A stretch of 64,000 bases of DNA, from assembly GCA_031553315.1 (NCBI GenBank), contig JAVBLT010000005.1, positions 33,076 to 97,075 of the forward strand, written 5' to 3'. The notes beneath the pieces are model-generated. The model was not told the origin of the DNA. It saw only the letters and a list, made by a program, of their open reading frames with translations, and searched no databases. The stretch is from JAVBLT01 sp031553315. Its GTDB lineage: Bacteria > Verrucomicrobiota > Kiritimatiellia > RFP12 > DVOR01. Below, piece after piece: positions 52,700-59,771 of the stretch. How positions within the stretch are numbered: position 1 is the stretch's first letter; each line of letters begins with the position of its first letter. The translations under genes were made by a program, and so were the position numbers.

Positions 52700-53662
52700 T
52701 TAAAAGGTGATGCCGGCTTCTTTGAGCTCGCGGTCTTCTTCGGGGGTGAGGGTGATGGGCTCGAGGGGGGTGACGCCTTTTTTGAGGAGCTCGATGTTCA
52801 TGCGCCGGCGGATGCGTGCTTCGTCGGCGGCGGTGCGGGCGTTTTTGAGGAGCTCTTTTTCGGCTTCGGCGGCGATTTTCTTTTCCTGCTGCTGGCGCTG
52901 GGCTTCGGCGCGCTGGTGGGTTTGGAGGCGGTCGATGTATTGCTGGGGGGTCTCGCCGGCTTCGACGCTGCGGCGGAGCTCTTCGATGCCTTGGGCCACG
53001 AGGTGGTCGGTCTCGGTTTGGGGTGCCTCGGGGGGGCGTTCGGGATCGAAGGGTTTGGTGAGGGCGGCGAGGTCGCCGGTGATGATGGGCAGGGGGGGGG
53101 CTTCGACGTCGGGCCCCACGCTCATCTGCATGGCGATGATTTGCTCGGCGAGGCTGTTGTAGCGGGGTTTGGGGGGCTCCCGGGCGGCGGCTTCGGCCAG
53201 GCGCTGCTGTTCGCGCCGGGCGAGGAGCTCGGGGGTGAGGGTCTCGACGATGCCGGAACCCAGGCGGAGCGAGAAGGTGATGCCGCTTTTGCTGAAGGTG
53301 GCGATCTTGTCGGTGAAATCAACGAGCTCAAGGGTGATGCCGTCGACCGGCGGATCGCCCTGGGCGATGAGGTGGGAGACGCTGGGGCTGCGGGTGGTGT
53401 CGGTGACGCCGACGGCGGTCTGGCCGCCGGGCAGGGTGATCATGGCCGACATGACGAGCTTGCCGGCCAGCTGCTGTACTTCTTCCGTGGCGGCGAAATC
53501 GGGCGCGGGGCCGGCGGGTTCGGTTCCGGGGGGAGCGGGGTCGGGGGCCATGGGGCCGAAGGGCTGGCGGTCGATGATGACTTGATAGGGGGCGAAAGGC
53601 CGGCCGGCGCCGGGGGCGAGGAGGGGGAGGAGGAGTAGGAGGGGGAGGGCGCGCATGGTCAA
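52700..53662 (-). CDS. Secreted coiled-coil protein of unknown function
   Basis: A 320-residue protein with an N-terminal signal peptide (hydrophobic L-P-L-L-L-L-L-P-L-L, cleavage near residue 20). A Pro-rich stretch follows at 30-55. A compact beta-rich region (about 60-160) contains I-T-L-E-L-V-D-F-T-D-K and I-T-F-S-L-R-L-G. A long charged, Gln/Glu/Arg-rich helix lies at about 215-290. I do not recognise the family. Its ATG overlaps the stop of the antiporter gene and it lies six bases before the nuclease gene, so it belongs to that operon; a periplasmic location is inferred. Confidence 0.7.
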   Translation of the reverse strand: MTMRALPLLLLLPLLAPGAGRPFAPYQVIIDRQPFGPMAPDPAPPGTEPAGPAPDFAATEEVQQLAGKLVMSAMITLPGGQTAVGVTDTTRSPSVSHLIAQGDPPVDGITLELVDFTDKIATFSKSGITFSLRLGSGIVETLTPELLARREQQRLAEAAAREPPKPRYNSLAEQIIAMQMSVGPDVEAPPLPIITGDLAALTKPFDPERPPEAPQTETDHLVAQGIEELRRSVEAGETPQQYIDRLQTHQRAEAQRQQQEKKIAAEAEKELLKNARTAADEARIRRRMNIELLKKGVTPLEPITLTPEEDRELKEAGITF

Positions 53663-55845
53663 TCGATGAAGGCGGTGCGGATCTCGTGGGAGGTGGCGGC
53701 TTGGAGGAGGCGCTGGCGGGTGGGGGCGCTCTGGAGGGCGGAGAGGGCGGCGGTGATGAAGGTCATGTAGGGGGAGACGGCGCTGGTGGGGGTGAGGGTG
53801 AGGAGGATGATGCGGCAGGGGAGACCGTCGTCGGAGGCGAAGTCGACCCCTTCCCGGGAAAGGCCGACGGCGCAGATGAGGGTGCCGACGGTGTCGGTGC
53901 GGGCGTGGGGGCAGGCGACGCCTTGGCCGACGCCGGTGGGCATGACGCTTTCGCGTTTCATGATGAGGTCGAGCGCTTGGGTTTCGTCTTTCACATGGCC
54001 GGCTTTTTTGAGGATGGCGAGGAGCTCGGCGATGGCTTCGCGGGGTGTTCGGCCGTTGAGGTGGGGGATGAGGAAGGCTTCGTTGAGGTAACGGCGGAGG
54101 ATGTCGCGCCGGCGGGCGATGGCCAGCTCTTCTTTGTCGGTGAGGGTGACGGCGGCGGGGGTGTGGATGGGTTTGCGCAGCTCGGAGAGCACTTCTTCAA
54201 ACTCGGCGAGCGATTCGGCCATGACCACCCGCACGAAGCCTCCGGCGGAGGGGGCGGAATCGAAGGAGATGGTGGAGCCTGTGAGGTGGAGGGTAATGGC
54301 GATATCGTCTTTCCGGGCCTGGTAGAGGCCTTCTTCGGTGCTGATGGTGTGAGCGAAAAAGCCTTCGCGGGTGAGAGTCTGCATGACTTTGTTGACCATG
54401 AGCTGGGCGATTTCGCCGTTGGGGAAGTGGTAGATGGCCAGGGGGCGGGCCTCTTCTTCGCCGGTGCGGATGCCCGCGCGCATGCCGGGCTTGCGGATGT
54501 TGAAGAGCGCCACGAGCAGCGAGGGGGAGATGAGGGTGGTGATCAGCGTCATCATCACCGCCACGCTGAACACTTTGCCCTCCGCGTCGCCCAGCATGCC
54601 GGAGGTTTTGGCCACGCCCGCCACGATGAGAGCCACTTCGCCGCGCGGCACCATGCCCACGCCCACGCGGAGCATCCCCAGGAGGTTGAAGCCGAAGAGG
54701 GCTGTGGGCAGGCCGCAGCCGATGAGCTTGGCGAGGATGGCGATGAGGGTGTAGGTGAGGCCGAAGGCGAGAATCTTCGGGTCGAGGAGGTAGTTGATGT
54801 TGACCATCATGCCCATCACGGCGAAGAAGACGGGGGCCAGCAGGGTGTGGATCGGGTGGAGCTTTTCCTGGATCACGTAGCTCAGGTCGGTGCGGGAAAA
54901 GGAGAGGCCGATCACGTAGGCGCCGATGATCATGGCCAGCTGGGCCTGCTCGAAGAGACCGCCGATCACGAGCGCGAGCCCCAGGGCGAGGATGGCGGTC
55001 TCGCCCTGGGTGCCCAGGGTCTTGATGCCGCGCGCGATCCAGCGCGCAAGCGCCACGCCGGCGACGGTGGCGCCCAGCCAGAGGCCGAGGGCTTTGATGG
55101 AGATCCAGCCGATGCCGCTCCACTCGATGGTGGCGCCGGCGGCTTTGGCTTTGATGAGCCCCATGCTCACGGTGAGGAGGATCATGCCCAGCACGTCGTC
55201 GATCACCGCGCCGGCGAGGGTGGTGACGCCTTCCTGGGCGTCGAGCTTGCGGCGCTCGGAGAGGATGCGCGCCGTGATGCTGACCGAGGTGGCGGTCGAC
55301 ATCACGCCCAGGAAGAGGCAGGCGGGATCATCCCACGGCAGGCCCAGGAAGTATTGCCCCGCCCAGTTGCCCGAAAGGAAGGAGACCAGCACGCCGCCAA
55401 TGCCCACGAGGCTGCCCACGGCGGAGTAGCGGATGAACATGCGCAGATCCGTCTCCACGCCCACGAGGAAGAGCAGCACGATGGAAGCCACGGTGCACAG
55501 GCCGTAGAGCTCGGGGGAAACGTCGGACCCGCAGTCCATCGAGGCGTAGAGGTGGAAGAGGCCCTGCTCCATGCCGTGCAGCGGCAGGGGAATGCCGCCC
55601 AGCACATAGGGGCCGATGAGGATGCCCGCGCAAAGCTCGCCGAGCACGCCGGGCATGCGGATCTTCTCGAAGAGCTTGTTGCCGATGCGCGCGGCGAAGA
55701 GGATCACGCCCAGCTGGATCATGAGCGTGGCCATGCGTTCGGCGAGGCCGGGTTCGTGGTCGGTCGCGCCGCCCGCGAAGGCGGCGGAGGCCGCGAAGAG
55801 GGTGATGAGCAGCGTGGGGATGAGGCGCGGGCGGCGGTTCAACAT
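53659..55845 (-). CDS. CPA2-type cation:proton antiporter fused to a PTS EIIA domain
   Basis: A 728-residue inner-membrane transporter. After a signal-like leader, about 12 membrane segments (residues 35-430) match the Na+/H+ (or K+/H+) exchanger family. They include L-G-E-L-C-A-G-I-L-I-G-P and A-V-I-D-D-V-L-G-M, the latter with the ion-binding aspartates. Residues 585-728 form a PTS IIA (fructose/nitrogen type) domain with the phosphorylatable His in G-V-A-C-P-H-A-R-T. The middle region (about 450-560) is not assigned. Such fusions suggest control of ion flux by the phosphotransfer system. A gap of 11 bases separates it from the upstream lipoprotein gene. Confidence 0.9.
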   Translation of the reverse strand: MLNRRPRLIPTLLITLFAASAAFAGGATDHEPGLAERMATLMIQLGVILFAARIGNKLFEKIRMPGVLGELCAGILIGPYVLGGIPLPLHGMEQGLFHLYASMDCGSDVSPELYGLCTVASIVLLFLVGVETDLRMFIRYSAVGSLVGIGGVLVSFLSGNWAGQYFLGLPWDDPACLFLGVMSTATSVSITARILSERRKLDAQEGVTTLAGAVIDDVLGMILLTVSMGLIKAKAAGATIEWSGIGWISIKALGLWLGATVAGVALARWIARGIKTLGTQGETAILALGLALVIGGLFEQAQLAMIIGAYVIGLSFSRTDLSYVIQEKLHPIHTLLAPVFFAVMGMMVNINYLLDPKILAFGLTYTLIAILAKLIGCGLPTALFGFNLLGMLRVGVGMVPRGEVALIVAGVAKTSGMLGDAEGKVFSVAVMMTLITTLISPSLLVALFNIRKPGMRAGIRTGEEEARPLAIYHFPNGEIAQLMVNKVMQTLTREGFFAHTISTEEGLYQARKDDIAITLHLTGSTISFDSAPSAGGFVRVVMAESLAEFEEVLSELRKPIHTPAAVTLTDKEELAIARRRDILRRYLNEAFLIPHLNGRTPREAIAELLAILKKAGHVKDETQALDLIMKRESVMPTGVGQGVACPHARTDTVGTLICAVGLSREGVDFASDDGLPCRIILLTLTPTSAVSPYMTFITAALSALQSAPTRQRLLQAATSHEIRTAFID

Positions 55846-55856
55846 GGGGGGCTCCC

Positions 55857-56327
55857 TTATTCCTGAGTTTCCGGGGTGGAGGCGGGAGGGATCTCCACTT
55901 TCTCGCTCTCCTGGCTGCTGAGGATGCGCCAGGCGCCGTTTTCGCGCACGAAGGTGTAGAAGGTGGTGATGCGCTCGTCGGCGAAGGGCTCGCCGCCGGT
56001 CCGGCGGATGGTGTGGATGGTCTGCACGGCGGCCATGTCGGCCTCCAGGCGGAGGATTTCGAAGGCTTCGACCCGGTACTGAAGGTCGGCCTCGCCGAAG
56101 AGGGCTTCGTAGTAGACCTTGTTCATGCTGTGGATGGCGGGGTCGGCCATGCGGCTCCAGGCGCTTGCGGCGACGGCCCAGTTTTCGCCCTGCAGGCCGG
56201 TGAGGTACATGTTGACCACGGATTTGAGGGCGTGGGTCTCGGCCTCGGCATCGACCCCGCAGCCGGTGAAAACGAGTACAACTGCGGCAAGCGTACCTGC
56301 CGCTATTTTACGATGCCATGCCGCCAT
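55857..56327 (-). CDS. Small lipoprotein with an NTF2-like domain
   Basis: 156 residues. The signal peptide ends in a lipobox V-F-T-G-C, with the lipidated Cys at 23. The mature domain has the size and helix-then-sheet pattern of SnoaL/NTF2-like proteins, with Y-T-F-V-R-E-N-G-A-W-R-I-L near the end, common in that fold. The function is unknown. It is the first gene of the operon, with a good promoter and an AGGAGAAGG ribosome site. Confidence 0.75.
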   Translation of the reverse strand: MAAWHRKIAAGTLAAVVLVFTGCGVDAEAETHALKSVVNMYLTGLQGENWAVAASAWSRMADPAIHSMNKVYYEALFGEADLQYRVEAFEILRLEADMAAVQTIHTIRRTGGEPFADERITTFYTFVRENGAWRILSSQESEKVEIPPASTPETQE

Positions 56328-56365
56328 GGGCCTTCTCCTGTTGATATTCTTATAAAAGCAAAGGC

Positions 56366-56394
56366 ATTCTAGCAGGTTTGGGCGTGAATTTCAA
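56366..56394 (-). promoter_or_regulatory. Promoter of the lipoprotein-antiporter operon
   Basis: TTGAAA (56394-56389) and TAGAAT (56371-56366) on the - strand are 17 bases apart, 38 bases before the ATG at 56327. Confidence 0.65.
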
Positions 56395-56462
56395 ACAGTA
56401 TTCGGCGCGGAACGCGGAGATCGCCGAAAGCGGCTGTTTTTAAACCCGAAGCGGTGTTTTGC

Positions 56463-57128
56463 TTACCATTCGATGGGTGTTTGGCCGTGGAGGATGAGGC
56501 TGGCGTTGGTTTGGGTGAAGGGGCGGCTGCCGAAGAAGCCGCGGTGGGCGGAGAGGGGGGAGGGGTGGGGGGCGGTGAGGATGGTGTGGCGGCGGGGGTC
56601 GATGAGGGGCTTCTTGGAGAGGGCGTGGCTGCCCCAGAGGATGAAGACGGTGTGGGGGGTGTGGGCGTTGACGGCGCTGATAATCGCGTCGGTAAACGGT
56701 TCCCAGCCCTGGTTCTGGTGGCTCATGGGCTGGTGGGCGCGGGTGGTGAGGGTGGTGTTGAGCAGGAGGACGCCTTGGCGGGCCCAGTGGCTGAGGTTGC
56801 CGGTGGGGGGCGGGGGGCGGCCGGTGTCGGTGGCGATTTCTTTGTAGATGTTGGCGAGGGAGCGGGGGATTTCGATGCCGGGGCTGACGGAGAAGCAGAG
56901 GCCGTGGGCGTGGCCGGGGGTGGGGTAGGGATCCTGGCCGAGGATGAGGGCTTTGACGCTGGAAAGGGGGGTGGCCTGGAGGGCGTGGAGGATGTTTTCG
57001 GGGGGGGGGAGGATGGTGTGGGCGGCGTATTCGCGCTCGAGGAAGGCGAGGAGGCAGGTGAAGGTGGGGGCGGCGAGGGCGGGGGCGAGGGCGGCGGCCC
57101 AGCAGGGGGGGAGGGGGGGGAGGGTCAT
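56463..57128 (-). CDS. ung: Uracil-DNA glycosylase, family 1
   Basis: Removes uracil from DNA to begin base-excision repair. In 221 residues both catalytic motifs are present: L-G-Q-D-P-Y with Asp at 66 and the thymine-excluding Tyr at 68, and the DNA-binding H-P-S-P-L-S near residue 188. L-L-N-T-T-L-T near 112 is also conserved. The residue after D-P-Y is Pro rather than the more common His. The start overlaps the upstream CorC-type gene by four bases, so the DNA repair enzyme is translated with membrane proteins. Confidence 0.95.
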   Translation of the reverse strand: MTLPPLPPCWAAALAPALAAPTFTCLLAFLEREYAAHTILPPPENILHALQATPLSSVKALILGQDPYPTPGHAHGLCFSVSPGIEIPRSLANIYKEIATDTGRPPPPTGNLSHWARQGVLLLNTTLTTRAHQPMSHQNQGWEPFTDAIISAVNAHTPHTVFILWGSHALSKKPLIDPRRHTILTAPHPSPLSAHRGFFGSRPFTQTNASLILHGQTPIEW

Positions 57129-58132
57129 CGGGGGGCTCCCGTGCGTTTGCGCTCGGTGGAGGAGTGGAGGAGTTCGTCGTCGATGATGGCTTTGAGCACG
57201 TCGTCGCGGGTGACGATGCCGAGGATGCGGTTGTGGGGCGTGCGCACGATGAGGAGGGTCTGGCGTTTGAGGCGCATGTAGGGGAGGATGTCGTCGGCGG
57301 GGGTGTGGGGGGTGATGAAGGCGGGGGGGTGGCAGAGGTCGTAGGGGATGGGGTCGGAGGAGCGGCTGCGCAGGAGGTCGGGGAGGTGGAGGATGCCCAG
57401 GCAGGCGGCGTCGTCGTCGGAGAAGACGGGGAGGCGGCTGTGGCGGCTTTGGCGGAAGGTGCGCAGCGTGGTGGCGAGGTTGTCGCTTTCGTAGATGCGG
57501 ACCACGCGGGTGAGCGGGGTCATGATGTCGGTCACTTTCCGGAGCTGGAGGTCGAGGGCGCGGCGGATCATGATGCGTTCGAAGGCGGAGATTTTGCCCT
57601 GGGCTTCGCTGTCTTGGGCAATGAAGAGGATGTTTTCGCGGGAGAGGAAGGGGCTGCGCCTGGTTTTGGCCGCGGGCCGGTCGACGATGCGGGTGAGGAA
57701 GATGCAGAGCGTGGCCAGCGGGTAGAGGGTGAATTCGAAGAAACGGAAGATCCCCACGAGGCGCAGCGTGCGCTCGAGGGGGCGGGAGGTGAACCAGAGC
57801 TTGGGGAGGAATTCGCCGCAGATCACGGTGAGAATGGTGAAGCCGACGCCGCTGAGGGTCTGGCCGAGCTCGCCGGCGGCGCGGTAGCCGAGGCTGGCGG
57901 CGAGGGTGGCGATGGTGACGTTGCAGATGTTGTTGCCCACGAGGATGGTGGCGAGCATGCGGTGGGTGTCGCGCAATACGCGGGCGATGCGGCGGGCGGG
58001 TTTGCTGCCGGTGCGCACGAGGTGGATGAGGCGGTGCTTGTTGAGGGAGACGGCGCCGCTCTCGAAGCCGGAGAAGAACCAGCTGCCGAGGAAGAAGAGG
58101 GTGAGGGTGATGAGCTCGAGGGGGGTGTTCAT
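57125..58132 (-). CDS. CNNM/CorC/HlyC-family membrane protein (short copy)
   Basis: 335 residues. An N-terminal DUF21/CNNM membrane domain (about 1-160) has four hydrophobic segments and the motif F-S-G-F-E-S-G-A-V-S near residue 20. Two CBS modules follow (about 195-320), with D-I-M-T-P-L-T and G-I-V-T-R-D-D. The CorC transporter-associated C-terminal domain is lacking. Relatives are linked to magnesium or cobalt export. Its ATG overlaps the stop of a longer paralogue upstream and its stop overlaps ung. A much longer frame to 58717 is rejected as a shadow. Confidence 0.88.
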   Translation of the reverse strand: MNTPLELITLTLFFLGSWFFSGFESGAVSLNKHRLIHLVRTGSKPARRIARVLRDTHRMLATILVGNNICNVTIATLAASLGYRAAGELGQTLSGVGFTILTVICGEFLPKLWFTSRPLERTLRLVGIFRFFEFTLYPLATLCIFLTRIVDRPAAKTRRSPFLSRENILFIAQDSEAQGKISAFERIMIRRALDLQLRKVTDIMTPLTRVVRIYESDNLATTLRTFRQSRHSRLPVFSDDDAACLGILHLPDLLRSRSSDPIPYDLCHPPAFITPHTPADDILPYMRLKRQTLLIVRTPHNRILGIVTRDDVLKAIIDDELLHSSTERKRTGAPR

Positions 58133-59436
58133 CAGATCATCTCCTCTTCTTCGTCGTCCTCTTCCCGGCCGGGGGCGGGGGGGAGGGCGCTGGCGGCGCC
58201 GGAGAGGTCTTCGAGCAGGACGGTGAGGATTTTGCGCCGGCGCATTTTCTGGATGGTGACGCGGTAACTGTCGGCCTCGATGGTTTCGCCGGTGCGGGGG
58301 ATTTTGCCGGCGTGGAAGGTGACCCAGCCGGAGATGCGGTCCGCGTCGTCGGCCTCGAGGTGGGTGTCGAGCTGGAAGTTGATCTGTTCGAGGCTGGCGG
58401 CGCCGTCGATGACCCAGCGGCGGGGGCCGGCGGGGCGGATCTCGGGGGGGGCGTTGGGGTCGTCTTCCACGTCGAGGGAGAGGAGCTCGAGGATGTCGCC
58501 GCGGGTGACGATGCCGGCGGTGCCGCCGTATTCGTCGACCACGCAGGTGATGTGCTGGCGCTGGCGGTAGAGGGTGATGATGAGGTCGTCGAGGCTGATG
58601 TTTTCGGGGACGGTGGCGAGGCGGTGGAGCAGGGCTTTCTGCAGGTCGTGGCCCGGGTCGAGGAGGTAGGCGGAGGTGTCGACGAAATCGGTGATGTGGT
58701 CGGGCGTGTCGCGCCACACGGGGAGGTAGGGGAAGGGCGCGCGGCGGATGATCTCGAGGTGGCGCTGGGGCGGATCGCTCAGGTCGACGCCCACGAGATC
58801 CACGCGGGGGGTCATGATGTCGCTCGCGTTGAGCTCGCTCAGGCGCATGATGCCCTGGATCATGGCGCTTTCCTCCGTGTCGAGCTCGCCGCGCTCCTGG
58901 CCGAGCTCGACCACGGAGACGAGCTCCTCGTCGCTCACGGCGCGCGTTTCGGGAATGAATTTTTTCTTGAAGGGCTCAATCAGCTTCTGAAGGAGGAAGG
59001 TGAGCGGGTAAAGCGGCGGAATGAAGCCGGCGACCACCCGGCTGACGAGGGGCGCGAGCTGCTCCACATGGCGGATGGCGTATTGCTTGGGGCTGATTTC
59101 GCCGAAGAGGAGCACGAGGGCCGTGATGGCGATGATGGAGGCGATTTCTTCATAGCGCGCGGGAAGGATGGCGAGGCGGTGGAGGAGCGCGTAGGCGATG
59201 CTGGCGATGGCGGCGTTGGCGAAGGTGTTGCCGATGAGGATGGTGGAGAGCGCCACTTCGGGCTTTTCGAGGAGCTTGACCACGCGGTCTCCGGCCTGCC
59301 GGTTTTTCTCGCGGATGCGCTGGATCTGGATGGGCGAGAGAGAGAGGAGCACGGTTTCGCAGGCGGAAAAGAAGGCGGAGAGGCAGAGGAGAATGCCGAT
59401 GCTCACGAGTAATACGGCGAAAAGAAGCGCGCTCAC
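58132..59436 (-). CDS. CNNM/CorC/HlyC-family membrane protein (full-length copy)
   Basis: 434 residues with the complete architecture. The DUF21/CNNM membrane domain (about 1-185) has F-F-S-A-C-E-T-V near residue 24, and two CBS modules cover about 200-330, with D-I-M-T-P-R-V and G-I-V-T-R-G-D. The CorC_HlyC cytoplasmic domain occupies about 340-420 with R-W-V-I-D-G. It probably takes part in divalent-cation efflux. It forms a pair with the shorter downstream copy; two adjacent paralogues are common and may form a heterodimer. A promoter lies about 60 bases upstream. Confidence 0.9.
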   Translation of the reverse strand: MSALLFAVLLVSIGILLCLSAFFSACETVLLSLSPIQIQRIREKNRQAGDRVVKLLEKPEVALSTILIGNTFANAAIASIAYALLHRLAILPARYEEIASIIAITALVLLFGEISPKQYAIRHVEQLAPLVSRVVAGFIPPLYPLTFLLQKLIEPFKKKFIPETRAVSDEELVSVVELGQERGELDTEESAMIQGIMRLSELNASDIMTPRVDLVGVDLSDPPQRHLEIIRRAPFPYLPVWRDTPDHITDFVDTSAYLLDPGHDLQKALLHRLATVPENISLDDLIITLYRQRQHITCVVDEYGGTAGIVTRGDILELLSLDVEDDPNAPPEIRPAGPRRWVIDGAASLEQINFQLDTHLEADDADRISGWVTFHAGKIPRTGETIEADSYRVTIQKMRRRKILTVLLEDLSGAASALPPAPGREEDDEEEEMI

Positions 59437-59608
59437 ACGGTTCCGGGGTTGGGGTTAAGGGGGGGCGCGGCGTTGCGCACCTTTCCACGGGCGATGATTA
59501 TGGCACAGCGGCTTTTAAAAAACAAGCCCGGAAAAAAGGGGGCGGGTTTTCTCGCGCGCACTCCACGCCTCCGCGTGAGAATGAAATCAAAAGATTCATT
59601 TTCGGGTT
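59437..59608. other. Non-coding left part of the 332-base gap between corC and alpha-galactosidase genes
   Basis: The gap runs from 59437 to 59768. This part holds a - strand promoter for the CorC-type operon and an A/G-rich stretch without a credible gene; the remainder is the interspersed repeat described in its own entry. Confidence 0.6.
59497..59525 (-). promoter_or_regulatory. Promoter of the corC-corC-ung operon
   Basis: TTGTTT (59525-59520) and CATAAT (59502-59497) on the - strand are 17 bases apart. The predicted start site falls near 59490, about 55 bases before the ATG at 59436. Confidence 0.6.
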
Positions 59609-59771
59609 TAGAGCATATTTCGATTGATCTTTCCGTTTTTTCTCGGTGCTTTTTGTTTTTGAACTTCACCCTTTCAGATCGCCGTAGCGTTGCTACGGCT
59701 CACCTCAAGCGTTTGTCAAAACCAAAATTCACCTTCGCAAAATCCGTAAATCTCATTCGAAACATGCTCTA
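59609..59771 (+). repeat. Interspersed MITE-like repeat, copy 2 (complete, 163 bp)
   Basis: This copy begins TAGAGCATATTTCGATTGAT and ends TTCGAAACATGCTCTA. The two ends are imperfect inverted repeats over about 28 bases, with roughly seven mismatches. The centre carries GCCGTAGC, three bases, GCTACGGC, a strong hairpin. There is no coding capacity. Copy 1 (8461-8566) matches its left half and hairpin, and copy 3 (63362-63447) matches the right half in reverse. The last bases, CTA, are the stop codon of the alpha-galactosidase gene on the - strand. No transposase is present, so it would be a non-autonomous element. Confidence 0.8.

Noticed and set aside
57125..58717. 530-codon extension of the short CorC-type gene
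   Set aside because: The added N-terminus is Pro/Arg/His-rich shadow sequence of the upstream paralogue. The ATG at 58132 overlaps its stop and starts the true membrane domain.
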